A stretch of DNA of 64,000 nt from Hyphomicrobiales bacterium (GTDB lineage: Bacteria; Pseudomonadota; Alphaproteobacteria; Rhizobiales; Rhizobiaceae): assembly GCA_900468805.1 (NCBI GenBank), contig UEIF01000012.1:124001-188000 (forward strand), read 5' to 3'. A program made the translations under genes and the position numbers. The notes below the pieces were generated by a model that was not told where the DNA came from, did no database searches, and saw only the letters and a list, made by a program, of their open reading frames with translations. Of the stretch, positions 33,557 through 43,385 are shown piece after piece; position 1 is the stretch's first letter; the number at the start of each line of letters is the position of its first letter.

Positions 33557-36500
33557 ACAGCCTTCTGCAGCCGCTGAACATTTTCCTGCTTGGCCTTGGT
33601 GGAGGATTTCTCATCCCCCTGCTCTATCGCATCGCCAAGCCATTGCCGGCGATCGGTTTTGTCGTGGCGCTCCTAGGAATGACCGTCATTTCATGCGTCT
33701 GCCTTTGGCGTATCCACAATGGCGGGCCGACCTTCGAGATCCTGACCGCCGGCAGCGTCCCGCCGTTCTCGATCAATCTGCGTTTTGGTCCGTGGGAGGG
33801 TTTTTTCTCGGTTTGCGTCAATGTCGTCGCGCTTCTCGGCGCCTGGCACCTCTGGCAGCGACTGCGCTCAAACTATTCGACGCTTCTGCTCTACCTGATC
33901 CTGATCATGGGCATCAACGGGATGGTGATGACCCGCGACCTCTTCAACCAATTCGTTTTCCTGGAGATCATGTCGATCGGGACCTATGGGCTTCTTGGAT
34001 TGGAGCGGACCCCCGCAGCGCTTGCAGCCAGCTTCAAGTACATCATGGCGACGGTGCTCGCCTCCTCATTCTTTCTTTTGGGTGCCGGGCTCCTCTACCA
34101 TGTGACCGGCACACTCAATATCGACGAGATGATCGCCAACCGGGCGGCGATCTTCGGCCCGATCGGGGCGACTGCACTGCTGTTCGTGCTTACCTGTCTC
34201 GTACTCGAGCTGAAGCCGTTCCCTGCCAACGGGTGGGGGCTCGACGTCTACGAGACAGCCCATAGCGGCATCGCGGCACTTTCCTCCGTCGGAGTGTCGG
34301 CCGGCGTATTCTTTGCTCTTTTCAAGCTGCTGCCGCTTTTTGACGATCATCTGGGCATTCTCGCTGTCTCGGGCGGCATAACCTTCCTGTTCTCCAATCT
34401 CGTCGGACTCAGGCAGACAAGCGTGCAACGAATGCTCGGCTATTCCTCGATCGCACAGATGGGACTTCTGGTACTGGCACTTGCGCTGCTCCATCAGCTC
34501 AAAGCCGAGCAGTCACTGCCGCTGGTTATCGGGGGGCTCTTCGTCAATCATCTACTGGCCAAGGCCGGCCTGTTCTGGCTTGCCGGCATCGTCGAGCGCA
34601 CCCAGGTCGACGGGTGGTCCGAGATTGCCGGAAATCGTCTTTTGCTCTCGATCCTTGCAGTGTTCTTGGTCGCTATTTCCGGGTTGCCTCCATTCCCAGG
34701 ATTCTGGGCGAAATGGGAGCTCGTGATGCAGGCTGCGGCTGGCGAGCGATCTGTCTGGATAGCCGTCATCCTGGTCGGATCGCTGCTTGAGGCAGCCTAT
34801 ATGTTCCGCTGGTTCAAGCAGGCGACGCGACCGCCGTCGAGCGCGACACACACCAGCTTTCTGACCGGTCCCCCTGCCTCGTTCAGCCTTGATCCGTCCA
34901 GGTTGGTTCCGGTGGTGGCCAGCGCTGTTTTGCTGTTTGTGAGCGGCTACGTGGCGGCAGTTTTTGCGGGCGCAGTGTCGCTATGGCTTGTCGCACCCCT
35001 TTGTGTCGGTGGCGTTCTTTGCCTTCTCGATGGCCTTCCCGGTAGGATCAAGTGCGTATTGACACTGGCGGCAGTGCTGGTTGTCGGAGCGTGGATCACT
35101 GCCGACCTCGAAGGTTTGCCTCGATTATTTGCCGCACTTCTTCTTGCCGGCGGCCTGGTCATTGCTTTTGCCAGTCTCTATCGCACCGATCCTCGCCGAG
35201 GCTTCTATCCAATGATGGCGATCCTGCTTTTGTCGATCGCCAGTCTGTTACGCGCCACTACCAGCCTGGAGTTTTTCTTCCATTGGGAAATCATCACTCT
35301 CTCTTCCTATTTCCTGATCGCGCAACGGCCCGGTGCTCACTCCTACGTGCTGCAGTTCCTGCTTTTTTCCCTGGTATCGGCCTTTTGCCTGCTCGCAGGC
35401 TTCGGCATTGCCACCGATGCCAACGGCAGCACCGCACTTTCGGCGTTCGCTACGGCCGGCCCGGATGCGGCACCTGCCTTCATGTTCCTCGCGATCGGCT
35501 TTCTGATCAAGGCCGGCGCGGTTGGCGTCCATGTCTGGCTGCCCGGCGCTTATGCCGAGGCCGACGATGACCTGTCGGCAATGCTCTCCGCCGTGATCAG
35601 CAAGGTGGCGGTCTTCGGATTGTTCATGGTGACATACCTCGCCATCCGCTCCGACGTCGGGCTCGAGATGGCGCACGTGATGGGTTGGATCGGACTTCTG
35701 ACGACCATTGCTGGGGCTGTTATGGCTTTCCAGCAAACCGATCTGAAACGAATGCTCGGCTATTCCAGCATGAGCCAGATCGGCTACATCATCACTGCGA
35801 TTGCGTTGATGAGCCATCTCGGCTGGGTCACGGCCTTCTACCTTGTTGCCAATCACCTGATGGTCAAGGGCGTCCTCTTTCTTGCAGCCGCGGCCGTCAT
35901 CTTGCGTACCAATACCAGGTTGCTCGATGAGACCGGTGGCCTCGCCAGAGAGATGCCGCTCACCTTTGCTTGCGTGATTGTTGCACTTGTCTCGATGTCC
36001 GGTCTGCCGCCGCTTGCCGGCTTCGGCGGTAAATGGCTGCTGCTGAGCGCGATGATGGACAGGGGCTGGTATGGTCTCGCGATCGTTGGCGTTCTCGCGA
36101 CGTTCATCGGTTTTCTATACATGTTCAGATTTGGCTATTCGATCTTCCTTGGTCCGCGAAGGCCCGCGGCTGCGGCGGAGGCGCCCTTGCCGCTTCTGGT
36201 CGCGCAGTTCGTTCTGATCCTCGCAATTATCTTGCTGTCGTTTTTTCCGAAACTGGTAATGGACCCCGTGTCTGCCGCGATAGATCCCTATTTCGCCTCG
36301 ACGCTGGTTTGGCAGGGTATGTCGCTTGAGACCATCTATGGCTACTGGAATCCTGTCCCGGTGATGGCGGTCACTGTCGCGATCACAGTGGTCCTCTTCG
36401 GGGGCTTCGTATTGGTCTATCGAACCGGGCACGGGCGCTCCATTCCCGTGAGCACGGCGCATTTTTACGCCTTCTATCGATCGGCGTTTGCTCCACTCGT

Positions 36501-36666
36501 CACCCCAATTGCAAACTTTATCTGGGATGGAATCTGCGATCTGACGGTCGGCGCGGCGGGACTAGTGCGAAGGGTCTACACGGGCAACGGCCAGACATAC
36601 GTGCTCTATGTGCTCTATTATGCAATCGCGATCTATCTGCTGGGGACTTTCAGGATTCCAATCTGA
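33550..36666 (+). CDS. Tandem double proton-translocating antiporter subunit (two MrpD/NuoL-M-N-type domains fused)
   Basis: 1038 residues from ATG 33550, with GGAG at 33541. Two full antiporter-like domains follow each other: residues about 1-430 and 440-940. Each has the helix-5 glutamate (E139 in FVFLEIMSIG; E580 in FFHWEIITLS), the helix-7 lysine (K222, K654), the RMLGYSS motif (294-300; 734-740), a helix-12 lysine (K338 in NHLLAKAGLF; K773 in NHLMVKGVLF) and SGLPP after it. A helix-8 lysine is seen in the second half (K685) but I do not find it in the first. It replaces separate MrpA and MrpD subunits. Last gene of the operon. Confidence 0.9.
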   Translation: MVDSLLQPLNIFLLGLGGGFLIPLLYRIAKPLPAIGFVVALLGMTVISCVCLWRIHNGGPTFEILTAGSVPPFSINLRFGPWEGFFSVCVNVVALLGAWHLWQRLRSNYSTLLLYLILIMGINGMVMTRDLFNQFVFLEIMSIGTYGLLGLERTPAALAASFKYIMATVLASSFFLLGAGLLYHVTGTLNIDEMIANRAAIFGPIGATALLFVLTCLVLELKPFPANGWGLDVYETAHSGIAALSSVGVSAGVFFALFKLLPLFDDHLGILAVSGGITFLFSNLVGLRQTSVQRMLGYSSIAQMGLLVLALALLHQLKAEQSLPLVIGGLFVNHLLAKAGLFWLAGIVERTQVDGWSEIAGNRLLLSILAVFLVAISGLPPFPGFWAKWELVMQAAAGERSVWIAVILVGSLLEAAYMFRWFKQATRPPSSATHTSFLTGPPASFSLDPSRLVPVVASAVLLFVSGYVAAVFAGAVSLWLVAPLCVGGVLCLLDGLPGRIKCVLTLAAVLVVGAWITADLEGLPRLFAALLLAGGLVIAFASLYRTDPRRGFYPMMAILLLSIASLLRATTSLEFFFHWEIITLSSYFLIAQRPGAHSYVLQFLLFSLVSAFCLLAGFGIATDANGSTALSAFATAGPDAAPAFMFLAIGFLIKAGAVGVHVWLPGAYAEADDDLSAMLSAVISKVAVFGLFMVTYLAIRSDVGLEMAHVMGWIGLLTTIAGAVMAFQQTDLKRMLGYSSMSQIGYIITAIALMSHLGWVTAFYLVANHLMVKGVLFLAAAAVILRTNTRLLDETGGLAREMPLTFACVIVALVSMSGLPPLAGFGGKWLLLSAMMDRGWYGLAIVGVLATFIGFLYMFRFGYSIFLGPRRPAAAAEAPLPLLVAQFVLILAIILLSFFPKLVMDPVSAAIDPYFASTLVWQGMSLETIYGYWNPVPVMAVTVAITVVLFGGFVLVYRTGHGRSIPVSTAHFYAFYRSAFAPLVTPIANFIWDGICDLTVGAAGLVRRVYTGNGQTYVLYVLYYAIAIYLLGTFRIPI

Positions 36667-36706
36667 TGTGCCAGCAAGCAGGCTAACAATCTTGCCCTCA
36701 CGGCCG

Positions 36707-37858
36707 CTATTGGCTGGCGGCTGCCTGTGCGATCCCACCCAGAATGCGGCTCGGAAGGAAAATTATCAGTGATGCAGCACCCTCGATCACCGATGCGCCG
36801 TCGGCGAGCATTGTCTGGCTGGCAGGTCCCTGGTCCTCTCTAAGTACACTGCGTATCAAGGCATCGTTGTTGACCACGTCCATCAGTGTCGGTGAACTGG
36901 CAAAGACGCTGTGCCGGCCGCCATCGATATCAGAGACATCGATAACCGCGATCTCTCTCTTTTGAAGGACGGCGACGTCGGAGCCGCTGCCGACACGCGG
37001 GTGGCCGCCCGCCAATCGCCGGGAAAACCCGAGAGCACGATCGCGCTGTGAGACGATGATTGCAAACGGTCGCGGGATGTCACCAATGTCGTCGATCTGG
37101 CTCAGGAAGACGTCGACATCGATATCAGGTGCGGCGAGAACCACGCCACCCAGGCGCTTCAACGTGCTGGTGCGTCCCCTGAGGGCAAGATCACGTAAAG
37201 CTTCCGTGACGACATAGGCGCCCATGGAATGGCCAACCACAATAATTCTCTTCGCATTGGTCTCTGCCGCGATCTCGATCGTCTCGGCAAGTCCTCGCCG
37301 GCCAACAAGGGCGCTGTCGCGATCAAAGACGTAAAGCGGGATCGATGCTCCTGACGGCCAGGCGTAATGCAGCGAGACCGACTTGATACCGTAGTCATAG
37401 CTGATCTGGGCGTTGCGGAAGACGCTGTCGGCGAAGTTGTTGTTGTATCCGTGGACGAAAATGAAGATCTCGCGATTTTCCGGCGAGCGTTGAGCGAGCG
37501 CGACATTTAGCTGCCTGATGAAGTCCTGCCGCTCGGCAATCGGCTGATAGGTCCGCGCTGAAAAGTGCCTGCTTGGATCAGGGCTCCGTCCGCTTTTCTC
37601 GACGCGGCCGGCAACGTGGTTTTGCGGGATACCAATGTCTAGTTTCGCAAAATTCAACGTCTTCGACCGCTCGGCCGAATATGGCAGGGAAAGATTGTTG
37701 GATCGGGTACGCGTGGTCGCGACGTAGATCGGAACGATTGCCCGCGGTTCTGCTCCTGACGATGATGCGATTGGAAGGCCAAGCACCGCGCGTGGTCCGC
37801 CACAGCCGACGAGAGCCAACAGAATGATCACAATGACGGACAATCGAATTGAGGACAC
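36707..37858 (-). CDS. DUF900-family alpha/beta hydrolase, lipoprotein
   Basis: 383 residues. The N-terminus (SVIVIILLALVGCGG) is a lipoprotein signal with the lipobox Cys near residue 19. The hydrolase domain has IFIFVHGYNNNFADSVFRNA for the oxyanion region and IIVVGHSMGAYVVTEAL with the nucleophilic Ser. The early segment VPIYVATTRTRS is typical of the DUF900 group (Rhizobium and Brucella secreted hydrolases). A membrane-attached esterase or lipase of unknown substrate. It converges on the antiporter operon with a 40-base gap. Confidence 0.85.
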   Translation of the reverse strand: MSSIRLSVIVIILLALVGCGGPRAVLGLPIASSSGAEPRAIVPIYVATTRTRSNNLSLPYSAERSKTLNFAKLDIGIPQNHVAGRVEKSGRSPDPSRHFSARTYQPIAERQDFIRQLNVALAQRSPENREIFIFVHGYNNNFADSVFRNAQISYDYGIKSVSLHYAWPSGASIPLYVFDRDSALVGRRGLAETIEIAAETNAKRIIVVGHSMGAYVVTEALRDLALRGRTSTLKRLGGVVLAAPDIDVDVFLSQIDDIGDIPRPFAIIVSQRDRALGFSRRLAGGHPRVGSGSDVAVLQKREIAVIDVSDIDGGRHSVFASSPTLMDVVNNDALIRSVLREDQGPASQTMLADGASVIEGAASLIIFLPSRILGGIAQAAASQ

Positions 37859-38450
37859 GGGCTCGATCTAGTTCCCTGGGAAGCCGTTAAAATCGTTCAA
37901 CAAGAAAGACAATCGGTTCGGATCGCTCACGCTGGCCACACGCATGAGGCGAAGCACTTCCTTGTTCTAAGCTATCCGCAGCGGGTGCGGTAGATGAATT
38001 CCAGTTGTTACTTGCAGTATTCAGATTTCCGTGTCGGTCGGGCGACAAAAAATGATGCTGAACAACTTGCATCGATAATGATCCTACGCGGCCACAGACT
38101 GCCAAAATCTGGACTGCAGGCATGTTTGCGGGATTCTATGCTGATCACTTCGCTTCTTGAACCGCTCTATAGTTCCCAACCAGAGCGCTGCGCCTTCGGT
38201 TCCGCAGATTGCGTAAGCCGAGCCGAACGTTAAAGGGAGCACGATCACTTGAGTCCCAACTCAGGACTTCTACCGTTCGCGTTGATCACTGACACAGATC
38301 GATTGATGTGTGATGGGCGTATATTTCCAATGCCCCGTCACGCATCAAGCCAGACCAAATGCATATATCTCATTGAACCAATGTCATTTTTACAGCTGTC
38401 TGCGCATCGAAAAACGCCATCGCGCCGGTAGGTATTCGGAGGAACCGTCC
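37859..38450. other. 592-base gap before the RND efflux pair
   Basis: No convincing gene on either strand. An inverted repeat TGAGT-CCCA-ACTCA at 38250-38263 lies about 190 bases before the efflux genes and could be an operator. The remainder presumably holds the two divergent promoters. Confidence 0.35.
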
Positions 38451-39557
38451 ATGAAGATGCATCTGGCTGCTTCGAAAGCCCGCGCGATGTTTGGCGTGTC
38501 GGTCGCTATACTGGCAGCCATCCTCCTGGCAGGTTGCCGAGACGAGGAGGAGGCTTCAGAGCGTCCACCAAGACCGGTCAGAACAGTGGCTGTTTCATTC
38601 AACCCCGAGGATACTTACGGGTCGCTCGTCGGCGAGATCCGACCGCGCACAGAAACCAGCTTCAGCTTCCGGCAGGGTGGCGAGGTTCGCGAGCGCGACG
38701 TCGAGATTGGCGACCTCGTGAAAGTGGACACTGTTCTCGCCCGCCTTGATACCGAGGACGCGCAGGACGCAATGCGAAAGGCAGAAGCAAATCTCTTTGC
38801 GGCTCAGGCCCAATCCCAGAACGCAGAGACCGAGCGCGCGCGTCAGCAGCAGCTTTACCCACGCACATCCACCCGTCAGGCTTTCGATGCAGCGACCGCC
38901 CAGGCGAGTATGGCACAGGCTGGCGTAGACGCGGCACAAGCGGGTCTGAGGATAGCGCAGACCAATCTTGATAACCGCGTCCTGAAGGCAAATGCCGCAG
39001 GCGTCGTTACCGCTATCGGAGGTGAAGTAGGACAGATCGTCGGCGGCGGACAAATGGTGGTGCGCGTTGCACAGCTTGGAACACGTGATGCCGTCTTCCA
39101 GGTTCCCGAAGCCACGATCCAGACGACCGGAGGCGATGCCCGCGTCGACGTGCAGCTTCTCAGCAATCCGAGCATCAAGGCGACAGGAACGGTTCGAGAG
39201 ATTTCGCCGACCGCTGATCCGATCACCCGCAACTTTACGGTCCGTATCGGGCTTGATAGCGCGCCGGACGAATTCCGCTTCGGAAGCGCCGTGCGTGGCA
39301 GCATCCGGCTTTCCGGTGAGCCGGCGGCGCGGCTGCCGATAACGGCGTTGTTCAGCCAAGGAAACGAAAGTGCCGTCTGGGTTGTCGATGCGGCCAGCAA
39401 GACGACAAAGCTTGTGCCGGTCGAGGTGCATCGCTTCGACACGAAGGATTTCCTTGTGACCAGGGGCCTTTCAAGCGGAGACAATGTGGTGATTGCCGGA
39501 GTGCAGCAACTGCGTCCCGGCATGCCCGTTCGCTTGCTTGAAGGAAGCGTCGAATGA
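38451..39557 (+). CDS. RND efflux periplasmic adaptor lipoprotein (AcrA/HlyD type)
   Basis: 368 residues from ATG 38451, with CGGAGGAA upstream. The signal ends in a lipobox (AAILLAGC, Cys29). Domains in order: barrel-sandwich half GEIRPRTETSFSFRQGGEVR, alpha-hairpin coiled coil (about 100-160), second half NRVLKANAAGVVTAIGGEVG, and the beta-barrel and proximal domains. It links the inner-membrane RND pump to an outer-membrane channel. Overlaps the pump gene by four bases. No tolC-type gene follows. Confidence 0.9.
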   Translation: MKMHLAASKARAMFGVSVAILAAILLAGCRDEEEASERPPRPVRTVAVSFNPEDTYGSLVGEIRPRTETSFSFRQGGEVRERDVEIGDLVKVDTVLARLDTEDAQDAMRKAEANLFAAQAQSQNAETERARQQQLYPRTSTRQAFDAATAQASMAQAGVDAAQAGLRIAQTNLDNRVLKANAAGVVTAIGGEVGQIVGGGQMVVRVAQLGTRDAVFQVPEATIQTTGGDARVDVQLLSNPSIKATGTVREISPTADPITRNFTVRIGLDSAPDEFRFGSAVRGSIRLSGEPAARLPITALFSQGNESAVWVVDAASKTTKLVPVEVHRFDTKDFLVTRGLSSGDNVVIAGVQQLRPGMPVRLLEGSVE

Positions 39558-42500
39558 AGGAGGGCTTCAATCTATCGGGCTGGGCGATCCAGCGACAGAG
39601 CCTTGTCATTTTCCTCGTGGTTCTAAGCGCCATAGCGGGCATTCTTGCCTACATCAATCTGGGACGCGACGAGGACCCGGAGTTCACCTTCAAGACAATG
39701 ATCGTATCGGCCGGATGGCCGGGCGGGACGATCGAGCAGACCACTGATCAGATCACCGACCGTCTGGAAAGGACGCTCGAAGAAGTGCCTCATCTCGACA
39801 GTCTGCGCAGCCTGACAACGGCCGGACAATCGATCGTCTATGTCACGCTCGACGATTCCACGCCGCCCGATCAGGTTGGAGAATCGTGGTACCAGGCCCG
39901 CAAGAAAGTCGGAGACATGATATCGACGCTGCCGGCAGGCGTGCGCGGCCCTTTCTTCAACGATGACTTCGGCGACACCTTTGGCATAATCTATGGCTTC
40001 ACATCCGATGGCTTTACCGATCGCGAAGTCCGCGATTGGGCCTACGAAGCCCGTACCCGGCTGCTCAAGATCGATAATATCGGAAAAGTCCAGCTTATCG
40101 GGACCCAGGACGAGACGATCTATATCGAATTCTCAACCGGGCGGCTTGCAAGCCTCGGCCTCAGTGCCGCGACAGTGATCGGAACCATACAGGCGCAGAA
40201 CGCCGTCCTGCCTGCAGGTCTCATCACCTCGGCGCAGGATCGAACAATTCTTCAGGTTTCCGGCAGTCTCGCCGACGAGGCAACCCTCCGGCAGCTGAAC
40301 ATTCCAACCGCATCCGGCTTCGTGCGCCTCGGAGATATTGCTAGCGTCGTGCGCGGAACGGTGGATCCGCCCCAGCCACGATTCCGCATCAAAGGTAAAC
40401 CGGCTATCGGTATCGCCATCTCCATGGCGTCGGGAGGCGACATTCTGCAGCTTGGCCAGAATATCGAAGCGACGATGCAGAAGCTTGAGGACGATCTGCC
40501 CATTGGCATCAACCTCACACACGTCGCGAGCCAGCCTGCGGTCGTCAAGACAGCGATCCGGGGTTTCACAACCTCGCTCGGTCAAGCTGTCGTCATCGTT
40601 CTTGGTGTGAGTTTCCTGGCTCTCGGGATACGAGCCGGCATCGCGGTTGCGGTGTCAATCCCGCTTGTTCTTGCCCTAACCTTCCTGTTCATGGACATCA
40701 CCGGCATTGCCCTACAGCGCGTATCGCTGGGAGCATTGATCATCGCGCTGACGCTGATGATCGATGACACGATGGTGACCGTCGAGACGATGATGGCGAA
40801 GCTTGAGCAGGGTTACGAGCGGGTTCAGGCCGCGTCCCACGCCTACACGTCAACAGCATTTCCGATGCTGGCCGGCACGCTGGTAACGATTGCCGGCTTC
40901 ATTCCTGTCGGTTTTGCAAGCAGCTCTTCGGGCGAGTATGCGCGATCCCTTTTTCTGGTGATCGGCTTCGCGCTCATCGTGTCGTGGCTGGTGGCAGTAT
41001 TGTTGACACCGATCGTTGGTCTTGCCGTCCTCAAATCAGGGGCTGCAACAGGTCCGAAGGAGGATGGAGCACTCCTGCGCGGCTTCAAGAACCTCTTGTA
41101 TGCCTGCATGCGAATGCGCCTCTTGGTCGTGCTCGCCACCGTCGCTTTGTTTGTGGCAGCTCTCCTTGGATCGTCCGCCATGAAACGGCAGTTCTTTCCG
41201 GCGTCCGACAGGCCGGAGCTTATCCTGCAGCTAACCCTGCCGCAGAGCGCGTCGCAGGAGGCAACCGCTGTCGAAGTTTCGAAAGCGGAAGAAGTTCTTG
41301 CCGCTGACGAGGATGTGGCCGACTGGAGTTTTTATATCGGCTCCGATCCGGTTCGTTTCTATTTGTCGATGGACCTGCAGGCTCCAGCACCGTCCCGTGC
41401 CCAGGCGGTGGTGATCGCCAAGAGCGTTGGCGTGCGTGAGGCGCTGCAGGCACGCTTGCAAAAGGCACTCGACGAGAAATTACCCGATATCATCGTGCGC
41501 GTTTCACCGCTGGAAATGGGACCGCCGGTCGGCTGGCCCGTTCAGTATCGCGTCAGCGGATCTGATATTCCCGGCGTGCGGAATGTCGCCTGGCAGGTCG
41601 CCGATGCCATCAGCAAGGTTCCCGGCGTCGTTCAGCCGAACCTCGACTGGAGTGAACCGGTTCGAAAAATCGTCATCAATGTCGATCAGGACCGTGCCCG
41701 ACTGGTGGGTCTCAATTCCTCTGTGATCGCCCAGACGCTGTTTGCCACGGCATCGGGAATTCCGATCACACAGGTTCGAGACTCGATCTACCTCATCAAT
41801 GTGGTAGCCAGAGCGGCTGCCGACGAGCGCGTCGATATCAGCACCATCCGCACGCTGCAGATCCCGGTCGGCCCCAACAATACGGTGCCCCTCTCCAGCA
41901 TCGCCACGATCGACTATCAGACCACGCAGCCTGTGATCTGGCGTCGCGATGGCTCGACGACCATCACCGTCCAGGCAGATACCGCCGAAGGCGTGCTGGC
42001 GGCCGGTGTCGTCGAGGCCGCCGCCGCCAAGATCGACGAGCTGCGCAAGGCCAACCCGCGCTATCCGATCGAGGTTGGTGGTGCAGTCGAAGGTGCAGAA
42101 GAAGGGCTCGCGTCAGTTGTTGAGATGCTTCCAGTGATGGCAGTCATCATCCTGATCGTGCTGATGTTTCAGCTGCAGAGCGTACAGCGATTGCTTCTGG
42201 TCATCAGCGTTGTGCCTCTGGGGCTGATCGGCGTGGTGCTGATCATGCTGATAACCAATACGCCGGTGGGTTTCATCGCCGTTCTGGGGATGATTGCCCT
42301 CATCGGTATGATCACCCGAAATTCCGTGGTGCTCATCGACCAGATCGACCTTGCCATTGAAGAAAAAGGCCGGACGTGGCGCAGTGTGATTGATGTTACC
42401 GCCCAGCGTCTGCGACCGGTCTTTCTGACCGCGGGATCGACCGTACTCGGAATGCTACCAATCATCCGCGATCCCTTCTGGTCACCCCTTGCCTTTACCG

Positions 42501-42643
42501 TCATCGGCGGTCTGGTGGTCGCCGCGGCGCTGACACTGATCTTCCTGCCGGTGCTCTACGTCCTGTGGTTTCGCATTCCGGCCAAAGCCAAAACCGAGAA
42601 TATCGAAACCTCAGCAACGAGACCGGCCGCCGCTGGGGGGTGA
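39554..42643 (+). CDS. RND-family efflux pump (AcrB-like inner-membrane transporter)
   Basis: 1029 residues, normal for the family, with 12 helices and two large periplasmic loops. The proton-relay pair Asp-Asp in helix 4 is present (ALTLMIDDTMVTVETMMAKL). Other signatures are GRDEDPEFTFKTMIVSAGWP near the start, IALIGMITRNSVVLIDQIDL and LRPVFLTAGSTVLGMLPI in the C-terminal half. Members of this MdtB/AcrB-like branch export drugs, metals or lipophilic compounds. Substrate unknown; no local regulator is obvious. Confidence 0.92.
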   Translation: MKEGFNLSGWAIQRQSLVIFLVVLSAIAGILAYINLGRDEDPEFTFKTMIVSAGWPGGTIEQTTDQITDRLERTLEEVPHLDSLRSLTTAGQSIVYVTLDDSTPPDQVGESWYQARKKVGDMISTLPAGVRGPFFNDDFGDTFGIIYGFTSDGFTDREVRDWAYEARTRLLKIDNIGKVQLIGTQDETIYIEFSTGRLASLGLSAATVIGTIQAQNAVLPAGLITSAQDRTILQVSGSLADEATLRQLNIPTASGFVRLGDIASVVRGTVDPPQPRFRIKGKPAIGIAISMASGGDILQLGQNIEATMQKLEDDLPIGINLTHVASQPAVVKTAIRGFTTSLGQAVVIVLGVSFLALGIRAGIAVAVSIPLVLALTFLFMDITGIALQRVSLGALIIALTLMIDDTMVTVETMMAKLEQGYERVQAASHAYTSTAFPMLAGTLVTIAGFIPVGFASSSSGEYARSLFLVIGFALIVSWLVAVLLTPIVGLAVLKSGAATGPKEDGALLRGFKNLLYACMRMRLLVVLATVALFVAALLGSSAMKRQFFPASDRPELILQLTLPQSASQEATAVEVSKAEEVLAADEDVADWSFYIGSDPVRFYLSMDLQAPAPSRAQAVVIAKSVGVREALQARLQKALDEKLPDIIVRVSPLEMGPPVGWPVQYRVSGSDIPGVRNVAWQVADAISKVPGVVQPNLDWSEPVRKIVINVDQDRARLVGLNSSVIAQTLFATASGIPITQVRDSIYLINVVARAAADERVDISTIRTLQIPVGPNNTVPLSSIATIDYQTTQPVIWRRDGSTTITVQADTAEGVLAAGVVEAAAAKIDELRKANPRYPIEVGGAVEGAEEGLASVVEMLPVMAVIILIVLMFQLQSVQRLLLVISVVPLGLIGVVLIMLITNTPVGFIAVLGMIALIGMITRNSVVLIDQIDLAIEEKGRTWRSVIDVTAQRLRPVFLTAGSTVLGMLPIIRDPFWSPLAFTVIGGLVVAAALTLIFLPVLYVLWFRIPAKAKTENIETSATRPAAAGG

Positions 42644-42731
42644 GAGCTCTCCAGCCGCAACCATCCTGGAACCCAAGAATGACCAACATTTCCAATCCGA
42701 CACAAGCAGGTCTCATATAGGAGGAGTAGGC

Positions 42732-43229
42732 ATGTCTACCTTGATTGCAATTGTTTATCCTACCGAAGCCAAAGCCGAAGAAGTGCGTCAGCGCTTGTTC
42801 GCAATGCAGAAGGAATACCTGATCAAAGTCGGGGATGCCGTGATCGCGACGAAGACCGAAGGCGGAAAGATCAAATTGAATCAGCTGGTCAACACCACGG
42901 CCGCCGGTGCTGCATCGGGCAGCTTCTGGGGCTTGCTGATCGGTGTCCTGTTTCTCAATCCACTTTTGGGCGTAGCCATGGGTGCCGCATCCGGTGCGAT
43001 CGGCGGAGCTCTGACGGACGTAGGTATAAACGACGTCTTCATGAAGGATCTCGCCGCCAATCTTGAGCCGGGTAAAGGAGCCTTGTTCGTGCTGATCCAG
43101 GAGATGACAGCAGATAAGGTGCTGAAGGAAATATCCTCTTATGGCGGCGTCGTGCTCAAGACCTCGCTCGACGAGACGAAGGAGCAGGTTTTGCGTGACG
43201 CGTTGCAAAAGGCAACCGCCGTTAGCTAG
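42732..43229 (+). CDS. DUF1269 family membrane protein
   Basis: 165 residues. The start STLIAIVYPTEAKAEEVRQR and the segment GKIKLNQLVNTTAAGAASGS are the DUF1269 signature; a glycine-rich hydrophobic middle (FWGLLIGVLFLNPLLGVAMG, then ASGAIGGALTDVGI) is likely membrane embedded. KDLAANLEPGKGALFVLIQE and a C-terminal KTSLDETKEQVLRDAL complete it. Function is unknown; members are common in stress regions. AGGAGGAG precedes the ATG. Not part of the RND operon for certain, since 88 bases separate them. Confidence 0.85.
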   Translation: MSTLIAIVYPTEAKAEEVRQRLFAMQKEYLIKVGDAVIATKTEGGKIKLNQLVNTTAAGAASGSFWGLLIGVLFLNPLLGVAMGAASGAIGGALTDVGINDVFMKDLAANLEPGKGALFVLIQEMTADKVLKEISSYGGVVLKTSLDETKEQVLRDALQKATAVS

Positions 43230-43385
43230 TGCAGTCGTGAGGTGTATCTGGCGCCTTTACATGACAGGGCAGACGACTGACTGCGGGTCTCAAAGAGGGC
43301 CTTTCTGAGTGCATTCCTGTGCGAGACCAAGCTCCGCCACGATCAGCCGGAGCTTGGAAATTAGATCAATATTCAAGGGGCGAGT

